DNA from: Climacteris rufus
Lineage: Eukaryota; Chordata; Aves; Passeriformes; Climacteridae
Reading direction: 5' to 3'
DNA length: 64,000 nucleotides
Assembly (NCBI GenBank): GCA_013398175.1
Contig: VZRZ01005129.1
Location: forward strand, 62,001-126,000
Program-made: the position numbers and the translations under genes
The notes under the pieces: model-generated
Databases searched by the model: none
The model's input: the letters and a program-made list of their open reading frames with translations, nothing else
Told to the model about the DNA's origin: nothing
Shown: in pieces, positions 38,601 to 50,630 of the stretch
Layout: each line of letters begins with the position of its first letter
Position numbering within the stretch: position 1 is the stretch's first letter

Positions 38601-39163
38601 AGTTCTGTGGGTTCTTGCTGTGTTTAGAAAGTCCTAGTATGTTTTAGCCCTTAGAAGGAGACATTTTTGCATGTAGTACAGGCTTCATATGGGCAGACAG
38701 CTACTTACATCTGAAAGACGGGAAGTGTTACACCTACTAAGGGCTTAATTACATGGTGGAAGACAAAAAGGTATCTCCATGGTCTTCATATTTTGATATT
38801 TACAGAGATTACAATGGCCCCTCCTTACAGCTTTTCTTAGGTATTATGTTCTTGTGGAAGGCTTTATAGGAGACTGTCATCAGAAGGGTTACAGACTGAA
38901 TTTTTCCTATGTGTAACAGCACATTTGAAATTTTTCCATGTTTGTATGACTCCTTCAAAGTAGAAAAAATGGCTAATTACCAGTAAGTGATAATTATTCC
39001 AGAAAAGCTTTTAAAGATATGAAAATGTCACAGGTAAATGAAAGTGACAAAACATGTACCAGTTCCAGAAATAAACTAATCACTTTCAAAGCTGGTGAGT
39101 TTTCAGAACTCATGTTGGAGAAAGCAGTTGCAGTCAACATTCTAAACTTTGAACCTGGTGTTG
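35651..39163. other. Unique AT-rich DNA
   Basis: No gene or interspersed repeat is recognised. Open frames of up to 105 codons (35990-36298, 36611-36928, 38103-38411) show no domain, consistent start context or codon bias. A short CATCAC repeat of about four units is present near 37579-37601. Confidence 0.5.
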
Positions 39164-39169
39164 ATCTAT

Positions 39170-39483
39170 TGTTGCCTTGCTCTTTGCTGCTGAAAATTGT
39201 TATCCCATGGTAGCTAGTTTTCAAGGTTATTTTTCTGTAAACATGGCCATGTTATTGTAACTCTATCTTATCATATACATTCCTTTCTCATGGACACAGA
39301 CCCTTGATAGACATTTCCTTTGACCACTGTAGTTGAAGGAGGAAGAACTGATTTCCTCCAATGAATAGTAATTTCCAAAAGGGTATAAAAAATAAAGAAG
39401 GTGGGTCTTGTGCCCCCTTCCTTCCTTTCCTTTGAACCTGAACACAGCTGTCTCTGGCTCTTCTTTCTACACCGACAGCATCA
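39170..39483 (+). mobile_element. Solo LTR, 314 bp, copy 1 of 3 (6-bp target duplication)
   Basis: The element begins TGTTGCCTTGCTC and ends CGACAGCATCA. It is flanked by a perfect 6-bp direct repeat ATCTAT at 39164-39169 and 39484-39489. It carries a TATA box (TATAAA, 39384-39389) directly followed by a polyadenylation signal (AATAAA, 39391-39396), then a GT-rich and pyrimidine-rich stretch. That order sets the plus orientation. The TG...CA ends, short length and 6-bp duplication are those of class II (ERVK/alpharetrovirus-like) LTRs; the class is inferred because no internal viral sequence remains. Two further copies lie at 56083-56399 and 61835-62149. Confidence 0.85.
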
Positions 39484-40620
39484 ATCTATGACTGAGAGGA
39501 ATGTTTCACTACCTGGGTAGTCTGAGCCTCAGGACCTATGGGACCTGGTGTCATTCAGCCTTTCCTGTGAGCTCCGAGTCCTGTAGGCCAGTTAGGATAA
39601 AATCTCATTTATCTGTCAATGAGTATTTAAGCTGTATAAGCTGCTCATGTTTAAGCACACAAGTGAGTCTTTGAAATTTAAAAGAACAAATACTTGAAGG
39701 ATTGGCACAAGTTGTATCTGGAGACTCCTGATATTATCAGGTTGAATATTAAGGGTGTCTGCTGCCATGGGCCCAGGAAAATTCTATCTGTATAAGATAC
39801 ATAAATATTTTTTTGAGAAATGAGTAGAAAGATCTAGGTACATGGCAGTGTACTGTATTTATACATTTGATTATTTTTATGACAGGTTTGAAAGAAATAT
39901 GGAATGTCTCGAGAGGTAATTTGCATTTTTTAACTTCATAAGAGTGGGGGCAAGGAGGAAGGAGACCATTTCTCCAGGTTATACTTTTTATCCTTCTATT
40001 TTCCTTTAAATGCTTAGATTAACTTAAATGTAAGGGAAGACTATCTTTCCCTATGGGAATAGTTCATTTGTTCACATAACTTTTGTTTTGCAACAGCGAT
40101 CCAACCTCTCTTCAATTTGTTTAAAAACCTCTTGGTGAGCAATAATGGACACACATTTTTGAGCACATTCTACTTTTAAAAGTTTAATTTATACTATCTC
40201 TGAAACTAAATTAATAATTTCTAAATCTTGCAAGATTGCTTCCTCTGTGAAAAGGGAACAAAATTCTCAATTTCTCTCACTTTTGTATGTATTTATATAC
40301 ATATATTTAACCCCATTTTATCAAACATTTATAAAGATTTTAGACTTTAAAGCACACTTGAAAGCATCTGAACTAACTTCCTGGATATCTGTAGATTTTG
40401 ACTGCAGGAACTCTCTTTTTGAAAATTCCTCTGGTAGAAAATGTGTGGGTATGTGTAAGGTAAAGAAGGGAGGAGTTCTTTTTAATTGTATAAATGTGCT
40501 GGTTGAAGAAAGCCAGGAGGGTGCTTTAGTAATTTTAGAGCATAATTTTAATTAAAAAACCAAAGAAAAATGTTTAATAACTCAACATTTTAACTATTTA
40601 TTGAAACATAACTTCATCAT

Positions 40621-40651
40621 CTGTCTGTCTATCTATCTGTCTGTCTGTCTA
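40621..40651. repeat. CTGT/CTAT tetranucleotide microsatellite
   Basis: About eight CTGT and CTAT units are interleaved as CTGTCTGTCTATCTATCTGT and so on. Confidence 0.85.
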
Positions 40652-41329
40652 GTTTGTCTGTAACTGACGTTTTTAGGCCTCAGATTTCTTACAGTGTAAG
40701 CAAGGTATGATAAGCCTACCTTATTTGAGCAAAATAATTGCAATTTTGATTATTTCTGATGTATCTGATTTGGCAATTTGACTAGTTGCCTCTTTCATTA
40801 AATTCTCTTGATTCATTTCATGAAAGTGCATCTTAATTTGGAACTGATTCTCATTTTTCTGTTTGTTAGTTAAATTGTGCCAATTGCCACATCCATAGAA
40901 CTAATTCACTGGCACAACCACCAAGATAAACTTTTATTCTTAACAGCTACAATTTAAAACATTATTTCCTCTGTTAGTAATTTCTATGGATTTTTACAGA
41001 GTTTTGGATTTTGAAAAGACACTCTAGAGATTCATCTGCAAATATACTAAGACATCATAAAATTCTCATATTGAATTAAAATGTCTTCAAAGTTTGGTTA
41101 AAACATGAAATGTCTATGGTAAGACATCTAGTTAGCTGAGATTCCATCAAATTTCCCGATGACCTCCTAAGACTCTTGACAGTTTCTTGATCTATCTTGA
41201 GTAAAGGTCTAAGGTATGATCGACAACAAGATCTGGCTGGATTATCCTGACAGCCTCTTCAATCAAAATCTCCCTTCTCTGAGAGTGTCTCTGATGTTCT
41301 TAATATTCCATATTATAAAACTAACAAAA

Positions 41330-41600
41330 ATTCAAAGAGAGACACATGGCTAATTAGAAGAGCGATGACTCTCAAGTGTGCTACTGGTCATTTAAAGACC
41401 ATGGTTTCTCCAGGGGGAGCGTGCTCTGTCAGCCCAGATGACAAATGCCTGAAATCTTTGACTACAGGCAATTCAAGCAAGCAAACAGCTCCCTCTGTTC
41501 TACATCGCTAAACTGACAGTCCCAACCTTTGTTTTAGAACAAGACTTCAACATACGAGCAACGTGTGTGTCATATGAGTGTGAGTTACTTCTCATCTACA
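41330..41600. other. Candidate conserved non-coding element
   Basis: This is complex sequence with more retained CpG than its surroundings (GAGCGATG, GAGCGTGC, CATCGCTA, ATACGAGC, AACGTGTG). Developmental-factor cores are present: GGCTAATTAG (homeodomain), CTCAAGTGTG (NKX-like) and CCTTTGTT (SOX-like). The stretch just upstream holds GGATTATCC (OTX/PITX-like) near 41239. No coding frame spans it. Conservation is inferred and untested. Confidence 0.25.
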
Positions 41601-42410
41601 CCCACTCAGACTTCCTTCCTAATAGCGAGTTGTTCCAAAATATCTTGTCAGCAGCCCCTTTCCTGCTGCTACAAGGAAAAAAAAAATCAAATCTGTTGTC
41701 CATTGGTTCGTTTTACCCAGTGAACTAAACTTGTTTGTTTTGCCCTTACAAGGCTAGACCTTCTTCCTGTTTGTGAATGAAACACTCATCAGCACAATGC
41801 AATGTGACTTCGTTCACTAGCAGCAGCTGCAAAAGCAGCCAAGAATGGAGTTTTGGACAATCAGAGGAGGACTGCACAAATATTTGGCTTTTGAGGCTTA
41901 GGAAGAGGGGAAAAAAAATTCTGGGAATGTTTTAATTTTGCCATAATTTCTTTTAAGTTCAGTTTTCTGTATCAAATTAAATTAAAAAAAAAAAAGAAGA
42001 AAATATTTTGTCTCGGTTGAACAAAACACATTATTTGGCCAACAGGATGCATCTTCTAATTTTAAATTTAAAGTCACTTAAAGTGCAATTTAGCTAATAT
42101 TTAGGAAAGTTTAAAGCTAAAACCTGATATATTTGATTTTGAAAATATGCAGGTGCCCACATTCTGGTGTTCCTCTGTTTAGTTCCATAAATTAAACAAT
42201 TGCTTGTGCTGCAATAAAACTCCCATACTTCCTTGTATCACTGCATGATGCTATATGAGATTACATAATGTGAACTTTAAAATAAGACAGTGTCACTCCT
42301 TTTTAACTTGCAAAATTTTACTATTCAAATAGTGCACTGAAAAATATCTTTTAGCACTCCAGTATTTTTATCCTAAGGCTTCTTCACGTCAAACTCATCC
42401 TGTAACTAAC

Positions 42411-42495
42411 ATTCTATTCTATTCTATTCTATTCTATTCTATTCTATTCTATTCTATTCTATTCTATTCTGTTCTGTTCTGTTCTGTTCTGTTCT
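42411..42495. repeat. Compound ATTCT/GTTCT pentanucleotide microsatellite
   Basis: Twelve perfect ATTCT units (42411-42470) are followed without a break by five perfect GTTCT units (42471-42495). It is the purest tandem array in the window. Confidence 0.95.
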
Positions 42496-43223
42496 TCTGC
42501 TTTGCCCTTCTAGTATATTTATTCCAAGCATTTTTCCTTCTAATTCCTACCACCATTTCTAACGTAAATAATCACACTGTTCCTGCGTCAACAAGTTAAA
42601 TGGTATATTCTGCAATACCATTTTTCTTATGGGTTGCCTCATGCCAGTATATCCGCCTTGTCTGCCTATAGTCCCACTAATTAAACATACAGATGTGTTT
42701 AATCCTATGGTTAATACTATGACTTCAGTTTAGTTGCCTCAATGTTTAGTGACTCGAATACCTACATTTGTCAGTTCTTGTCTCTCAAGTTTTTTAATCA
42801 GGGCAATCTGAATTTCCTTAAAAGTTCATGCAAGAGAATTGCCTTCACTGGTCAAATGTAGAAACATACACTGAAATATACTGGGAAAAGTTAGTTAGAT
42901 TAGCCTTTCTTATAACCGTACCAGTAACATTGCACTGTCATGCTTATTCAGACAACCTTGCCATCATATTACTTATGCATGAATAAAACAGGCTTTATAT
43001 TGTTCAAATAATGTAGTGAAGATAATGTGCCAGTGGAAAAATAATTCCCTTGTTTATACCTTTTTCACATTCTTACAGATTTTGCATATTGCCTCTTTTC
43101 TGTATTTTGCAATTTCCCATTAAAGCTATTGAAATTCTTATATTTATGGGACAAAGAATAGCTCAATAAGTCTCAGAAAATATTCTACTTTTAAATTAAA
43201 CTATCATGCAATTAATTCTTTGT

Positions 43224-43245
43224 ATTCTGAATATTTATTCAGAAT
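43224..43245. repeat. Inverted repeat, 10-bp arms with 2-nt centre
   Basis: ATTCTGAATA and TATTCAGAAT are exact reverse complements separated by TT. No tandem or mobile context is seen. Confidence 0.6.
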
Positions 43246-44284
43246 GCGTTACAACCAATATATTGACAAAGCATACATACAATATTCAAGACTGTTTTCT
43301 TCAAATTATGTTTATAATAATTTTTAAAATGTCTATAAATCCACCTTGAATAAAAAACCACAACAGTGGTTATAATCAGATACCCATGACTGTCATGGCC
43401 AGTACAATACAGCATCTGAGTTTCTGAGACACAGGGCCTCATTTTTGGTTGCACTAGTTTCTCTCCTGGTGAAACTGTGAGTTTTTAGCAGGCTGAGAAG
43501 CATCTACTCTGATTGACTTTTTCCTCAGATGTATTCATCACATAATTGTAATCAGGAGAAACCATTGTGTGTTGTTCCTACTCAAGTAGAGCATTTGCAG
43601 CATTGCAATTAAGAAGGCTTCATTGCTAATACACTGGGCATTTGCCTTTTCTGCAGATTTAATAGTGTTTTACAGTGTGATTGAGTTCAAGAAGGATGTG
43701 GAACAGCTCTGTAAAAACCATAATACTTTTCTTCTTTGATATAAGGATTTAGACACACATCTTCCTGTGGTGAAATTTCATGTCAGTTTTCTAATACAAC
43801 CCTTTTCTTAAACTGTGCTATGTTTCAATAGGTTTTTACAGTCACCCTGGCAAAAGCAAGATGCCTCATTATCCCATGTCACCTGCATTCAAAGTACAAA
43901 TGTTGTGGCTTTCTCAGCTGAATGTAAAAGTTTTCCAGTTTTACAAATATTGACATTTGGAAAACTCCTTGCGTAATAATTAACCACACTAAAGAGTAGA
44001 AAACTCTGGCAAGTACAGAATCAGGAGAAGGAGGGGAAAAGTGATTTGTGAACAATGAAGTCACTTATCTTGAGCTTATTTTGTGTATTATATTTCTATA
44101 ATAACTTATATTTCTTAAGTCACTCTAATTGCTAAGAAAGTATTGCTTGTTTAAAAAAAAAACTTAGTCTCTGGATGTTTTTGTGACATTTTTAAGGGTT
44201 TGCCAATAGTGTTTTAAACAGGAAACATTGCTTGCCTGAAAACAGATTTATTTCAACAAGTTGTCAGTTTCCTTCCTCCCTAAA

Positions 44285-44345
44285 ATGGTTAATTGAATGA
44301 TGTTGCAAATTACCTTAATTGTGCAATAAACCAGGGAGAAACTTT
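44285..44345. promoter_or_regulatory. Cluster of C/EBP-, POU- and homeodomain-like motifs
   Basis: Within 60 bp there are GGTTAATTGAATG, ATGTTGCAAATTA and TTGTGCAATAA. The last matches the C/EBP consensus TTGTGCAAT, and GTTGCAAAT is a second C/EBP- or octamer-like site. Motif matches only, so binding is inferred. Confidence 0.2.
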
Positions 44346-45690
44346 AGGTTTCCTTACATTGAAAGGGAGTCCAGAGGTAGATGGATGCGGGACCTCTTGG
44401 TTGCATTGAACAATGTTGCCAAGATATTTAGTTTGCTGGCCAGATCACATAACTACAATCCAAAGGGTGACAAAGGTGTCAATCAGATAAGTCAGCTCCT
44501 GGTTAGTACTCTCAATTTCTTCACACTCTGCAAGGACATGTATGCATGCAGCTGCACTAAATCTTACTGTGTACCCTTTCCTACAACACATGGATGTCCC
44601 CAGCGAAGCAGACCCATCTGAGCCCAGGCTATTCAGGCATATTGACTGCTTGATATTTGTCACTCCCACATAGCTGCATCATTTCTTGGTGCTAAACTCA
44701 TTTGTGAAGAAAGAGGTATGGTGGGAAATGACACCCACTGGTATCAGCAAGTGGTAAAATCGAAAGAGCTTTCATTTACTCGTTTTGCAGTGTGATGTAT
44801 TGGGGTTATGTTAAGTTATTGATGTATTTATTTGTCTCATCTATTTTTAGACTGGTTGCATTTTTTTTCTTCTGCTGCTATGTAACTCCTTACCCCCCCT
44901 CCAGATGATCTTTGTTCCTGTGACAAGCAAGTCATAGTAAAAAAAGTCAGTTGCCACAAGTGCTGGTTTCCTCCCACCTCCCTCAGCCTGAAATTAAGTT
45001 CACTGTAGGTCACCAAGGGAGTTCCAAAGAAAGGTTTGTGAGCAAGGATCAGCAGGTCTTGTGTGACACTGGCCCATATTGTCACCTTTCCCTCTGGAGT
45101 TATAAGTGGTCTTCAATTTAGCAAGAAAAATTATGTGTCTGTCCTTGCAAAAATGAGATCCAGAATTTATTGCACCTGTTGTTTGGTTTCAGCTTTCAAA
45201 GCTATCTCCAGACTAAGAAAGCCAAAGGAAAAATATGTAGGCAATCTGATATTTTTGTACTATAATTTATTTTTCTTAATTATGTAGCTGTTACTTTACT
45301 GATACATCCTTGTCCAGAGTATTCTGGGTGTTTACTATTGATAGGTGCATGGTTGAGTTCAGCAGTGCTGTGATCAGGGACTGAAGAAATTAGGGATATG
45401 CATACAGAGGGCTAGATTTAGGAAGAAATTATTTTGAAGATTAATGCACCCGGCAGCACAGACTGAAGTAGTGAAGAAAAGTAGGTTGTGCTTTTGTGAC
45501 AGCAATGGTTATGAACCCACTACCTTTCTTAACTCTACAATCATCTGCTGTGATATACTTCTGCATTGTGTTCCCAAAGCTCCTTGTTACATAACCTTGT
45601 AACCTTGTTACACAACGCATCCAAAGACCATTTCCTGTAGGTCTATAGCATGGGAACTGCTTGTGTGCTGGTTTTGCAAACAGGAACTAC

Positions 45691-45757
45691 TGGTCAAAGG
45701 TTGGACTTGTTGATCTTAGAGGTCTTTTCCAACCTAAATGATTCTGTGATTCTATGA
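45691..45757 (+). mobile_element. CR1 LINE 3' tail fragment
   Basis: GTTGGACTTGTTGATCTTAG, GGTCTTTTCCAACC and two terminal TGATTCT-type octamers form a typical CR1 3' end of the AGGTCTTTTCCAACC subgroup. Only about 67 bp remains, so the copy is severely 5'-truncated. The tail type matches the copies at 10004-10537 and 33693-35650. Confidence 0.85.
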
Positions 45758-48650
45758 CTCCTGAAGCAAAGAAGCAAATGCACAAAAGGCAGCAAAAATT
45801 ATCTAATCATCCCATTCTTAACATCACAGCTTAGATTCACAAATGTAGGCAACTCACAGGGAATCTTTTCTTCCAGTAAAAATATGGGCATATTCAGGAC
45901 TGCCCAATTTGTTATATTATTCAGCAAATGAAGAGCCAACTTATGCCTCAACAACAGATTTTTTTGATTTTGTCTGGTTATCTTCCATAGTCCTATCCAA
46001 CTAAATGGTAGAAAACCAATCTCGTTTTCTCAGTATGATGGTGGTAAGAGTATTCACCTACATGAACTGGGGAGAAAAATAATAAAAATTAAAAATTATA
46101 GAATTATTCTCCTCTGGACACGTTTTGCAAGAACGGGCTGGCTCTACTATGTATTTTGAGGAAAAGGATCAGAACCAAAATTTCAATGGAATACCACCAA
46201 CTGCTCATATTTCAAAAAGAACATGTCCATCCTTCTAAAGTATCTCCACTTGACATGCTTATTTTGGTAGAATCCATTTATAGGTACTCATCCCACCAAA
46301 AGCACCTGATTCACTGTGGTAGTTTCCACCTGTTATCTAGACCAACTTAATTTTGAAAGCTTTTTTCTTGCCCAAGGTTGTGGAAGCTGGCTACGATGTA
46401 GGTGTGAAATGAACTCAGCTCTTCCAAGCACAATAGAAGGCCGAGCATCATCATCTCTCTCTGCCTGGGTTGGAGCTGTGGTTGGTCTGGTTGGTCCAGA
46501 ACAACCTTCATAACGATTTTGTCTTGGAGTTTTCAGTATGAAGAAATCTCTTTAAAAAAGGCACAGACAGGGCTATATGTATGGGCAGGAATTTTGAAAT
46601 TTTATGTGAAAAATTACACAGGAAAATATATTTTCACTGGAAAAGGATATTGCCACCAAAATTTTTTGCCACAATGGGAAAAAAACTAAGAAAATTTCCA
46701 GTGCAATGGAACGCATTAGCATACAATGTAAGTCAGTTATTTTAGTGATGTCAGTGTTGTTACTCTTCAAAATGCCTTTTATTTTCACAAAAAAAATAAA
46801 AAAAGGCAGCTTTTAAAAGACAAGAAGACATTTTCATTCACAGTCACTACTGTTTTGGGCAAATGCTGATTGTCAGGTACATGTGTATCATAGAACATGG
46901 GAGTTAAGACAATAAAACAGATGCTACGACAGTGGGAGAATTAAAAGACAAAGGTAAAAGTGGGAAAACATGTTGCAGATTATCCTTACCTGCATGTATG
47001 TGGATGTATCTTGATGTGATTTTACAACCCTAACAAAAGACCAGATTGAAACACCAAAACACTTGGGTTCTTAAAAAAAGAGCTGAGATTCATGTATTTA
47101 TGCACTGACTTGTTTCTTGAATAAATATGGTAGTTTCATTAGTTTAATAATATTCTGACTCCTTTAATAGTTTTCAAGCTTTTCCATTTGATGGTTCTCT
47201 ACTTGCCCTCATTTGTAAACTGTAAAAAGCATGTAAAAAATTTGAGTCAACCCTTAAAAAGAATAAAGAACTAGCCTTGGAGCATGTCTCATAAATGCTA
47301 GAAATTCAGTTAAAGGCAGTGAAACTGACATGTCACTCTCCATGATGACGAATAAAGTCTTTGAAAAAGAAAAGGAAAAGGGCTGTTTACCACGCTGCTT
47401 CTTTTATCTTTTTTTTTTTTTTTTTAATATGTAAAGAAGAGAGATTATATCTTTCTAACCTATATGTGCATTCAATTCAGTCCAGTTATGATCTTGGCTG
47501 TGATAAGGTTATGAGGAAAAATTTGTGGTCAAGAATGCTCACTCTGTTGCCAGGAGAATGAGAGTAGTTGAGCTTATATTTGATCTTTTAGTGTCTATCA
47601 TACTTCATACTTTTCATCTGTCCTGCCACATCACACCAATATGACAGAGTAAGATATCTGGCACCTTGACCCAGCTATTGCTGTTCCTCTACACTCCACC
47701 TCATTGACAAAGACTTTCCAGAGGTACCATAAACAAGAATCTTTTCAGACATTTGTTTGTGATGCTATTTATAGAGCAAACTGTAACAAAAATAGCTCTG
47801 GAGCTGAAATGTATTTTCTTCTCTAGGGTAAGGGATGGCTTATCCCTCCCTGTGTTGCTCTGTATGATGAGTCCTGAACTGTTTCCATAGAGAGAAATTC
47901 CTGGACACTTGTCCATGTCTTATTGTGACAAACACAAAAAATGTATATTTTACCCTCAACAATCATTTCTGGGGCTTTTCTCACCTTTGGTACCTACTCT
48001 TGATGGAGGCAGAACAGACATGTAAAACAGGCAGTAGGATGTTTGTTACCCTAGTCTGTGACTTTCCCTCTTTGTTTCTGTAGCAAATTTAAAAGTGTCC
48101 CAACATCTTCCTACATTCAAAGGCTGTTTATTGAATCCACTTCTGAATGGATATGAAATAGTTACGAAAGAAAGAATTAGATGTGAAAAAAAGTTGCCCC
48201 AAGAAATAGACCTGGATAACATTCCTGCTCAGAAAGGACATGTTGAGGGACAGTAAGTCCTACTTTACATTTTGCTGACTGTACTTGCACGGCCCTTACT
48301 GAATGACACTATCTGAAGCAAAATATGGCATATTATGCCTTATTCCATATTCTAAATCACATGGAAGATAGGAACCTCTTCTTCCCTATATTTTTACAAG
48401 GCATCTGAAAAGCCGTAAAACACTCAATAGCGTAATATTTTCAGTGGAAAGTGTGCTAACTCCAGAACTCCATTTCTTCTGGTGAATAGAGATCATGAAC
48501 TACAGCTTCAGATCATACTAGTTTGTTTACATCTTATCTAGCACTTAGGAATAAATCCAAGGGACTCTTCAGTGCTCTGAGGAAGTAGATTAAAATAATC
48601 TGAGCTATGATATGATTAAACTTTTTGTCTTTTTTTACTTTCTTAGACAA
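45758..48650. other. Unique AT-rich DNA
   Basis: No gene or interspersed repeat is recognised. A T run lies near 47409-47425 and an A run near 46788-46804. Open frames are under 75 codons. Confidence 0.5.
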
Positions 48651-48651
48651 A

Positions 48652-49165
48652 GACAGTCATAGAAGTATTAGTTGTATTGGATTCTGAAGGTCACACAGCC
48701 TCTCACCTGAAAGGGGAATATTGCTAACAAGATCATGTCAGTGATGGATTTACCCAGCTGAGTTTTTAAAATCTCCAAAGGCAAAGATTCCTCAGCCTCT
48801 CTGGTCACAGCTAACCTGCATTTGCCCCCTAGTGAAGGAGTTTTCCTAATGTCCAGTATGAAGCCTCTGATACACCTGTGGCCATTGCTCTCTCTTATAC
48901 AGCCTTTGTCCTAACCTAGAAGAGTTTGGCTGTGCTGTCCTTATCATAGCTCTTCACATATTTGCCAGTTTTTTGTTATACTTGTTTTTGTTATATTTTC
49001 CTCCTCTTCTCCAAACCAACCAGCCTCAGACCCCTCAGCTTCTCCTCATGCATGATGTCTCTTTTTTGTTCCCTCAATGGACTGCTACAGCTTTTCCACA
49101 GTCTTCTTGAACTTGGGACACAAAACCACACAGAATACTCTGCAATCAACCTGCTGGCTGGCCAC
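48652..49165 (-). mobile_element. Old, highly diverged CR1 LINE fragment
   Basis: On the plus strand, diverged versions of antisense CR1 landmarks appear in the right order. They are an AGTCATAGAAG tail remnant, AAGATTCCTCAGCCTCTCTG, TTTTCCTAATGTCCAGTATG, a GTGGCCATTGCTC segment, and CAGCCTCAGACCCCTCAGCT with CTTCTCCTCATGC. All are substituted and spaced irregularly, with no surviving reading frame. The divergence is clearly greater than in the other CR1 copies here, which suggests an ancient insertion. The boundaries are approximate. Confidence 0.65.
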
Positions 49166-50604
49166 ACTCCCTGTAAGGTAACTCAATATGAAATTAGTAT
49201 TATTCATGATGAGGGCTCTGTCAGCTCACCATTTCTTTGGCATCACTGCAATCCTCAAGTTCCCTTCAGCTTACAAGACTAAATAGGATTTGTCACTTTG
49301 AAGGACACACAGAAAAAAAAAAAAAAATCCAATGGTATTTTCCATAAAAGTTAACATTTAGCTCACTCTCACTTTAGGTCACAGATTTCCCCTCCCCCTG
49401 TATTGTGCACTAAACCTGTTCTTTGTGGGGTTTTTTGGTCCATCAGCAATAGGGTTGTTGATCTATATTTGTGGTGTGCTATGGGACCAGCTAAGGCTGC
49501 TCTGGTTCCAGTACACAGAGCGATCATGCACCAGCTGTACTGGGGCACAGAGCTGTATTCAGGTCTGGGGGCATTTGACTAATGGCAGTGAAATTTCATT
49601 AAGGACTGATTTGACATTTGTGACTGCAAGAAGCAAATTTCAGACACTGAGATAAATTAAAATTTTCTAAAACAGATTGAAAGGAGGACTAAGTCCACTC
49701 TAAATAAATTCAGAATTATGTATATAGCAGAATGTCATGTTCTCTTCAAGTCTTAAATAAGTGTTGCATGCAGAATATAGCTGTTCTTGGTATTTTTTCA
49801 TTCCTCTCTTTCTGTTCCATTTCACAACAAAACTTTAGTAAACATAGAAAATGGGGTTCATTATACCATGTAATATCTTTTAAGAATTCCAGCAGACAGG
49901 CTTCTATATTTATGGTTCTATCAAAAAATATGGCTGAAAATAGAAATGGTTCCCTCTCACCAAGTGAATCTGCCAAATGTTATTGCTATAGGAAATCTAA
50001 GTCACATTGGATTACCACCTGGCACTATCAAAGCTAAACTACTATCAACTTTAGAAGGAAAGAAATTATCAAATTAATGTGGGTTTATGAAATATGTTTA
50101 GAAGCAGGTTAACTCCTTTCAATCCTTTCACAGTGTAGTGAAAAAAATAAGATTACTCCTCAGTAGAGGAATTTATTGTCACTCAAAAGAAGTTAAAAAT
50201 TAAGAAAATCAGAAAAGTTTGAGACTCATAAAGCAAAGATCAAGGAACAAAAAGTAACAATGGGGTGAAAGATGGAGTTAACATTTTTATGATAAAGCAA
50301 AACATTATTGTAATTTTGGGGTATGCTTGGGCTCCAGTTTCTAAATTTACAGCTAGTTACATCATCAGATGAAGTTTTGCAAGATGACTATCCAATTTAG
50401 AAGAATCTAAGATTCATTAAACATAAAAGATCAACTCTGTCTTTATGAAAGAGCCCTGTTGATCATAAATTATTTGGTTAAGTTTCAGCTGTTTTACAAA
50501 TAAGGTACAGAAATATTGTTCTACTAATATAGATATCTAATCTTCTGGGAAATCCTAAAGAACCAGAAATTGGAATGAAAAGAATTTAAAAATTTACATA
50601 ACTT

Positions 50605-50630
50605 CCCATATATATATATATGGGGGGGGG
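50605..50630. repeat. 20-bp perfect TA palindrome abutting a G9 run
   Basis: CCC, then fourteen alternating A/T bases, then GGG form a perfect 20-bp palindrome (50605-50624). The G tract continues to nine G at 50622-50630. The TA core can extrude as a hairpin, and the G run is prone to sequencing error. Confidence 0.75.

Larger units (their letters stand above)
39490..45690. other. Unique AT-rich DNA with microsatellites and possible conserved segments
   Basis: No gene or interspersed repeat is recognised in this 6.2-kb block. It contains two microsatellites, a 22-bp inverted repeat and two segments with conserved-element character, all listed separately. A short duplicated CCTTGTTACAYAA motif is present near 45582-45617. 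Open frames are at most about 102 codons and show no family features. Confidence 0.5.

Noticed and set aside
49430..49660. 76-codon frame starting MGFFGPSAIGLL with an apparent hydrophobic start
   Set aside because: No family or context; lies just beyond an old CR1 and is within chance length.
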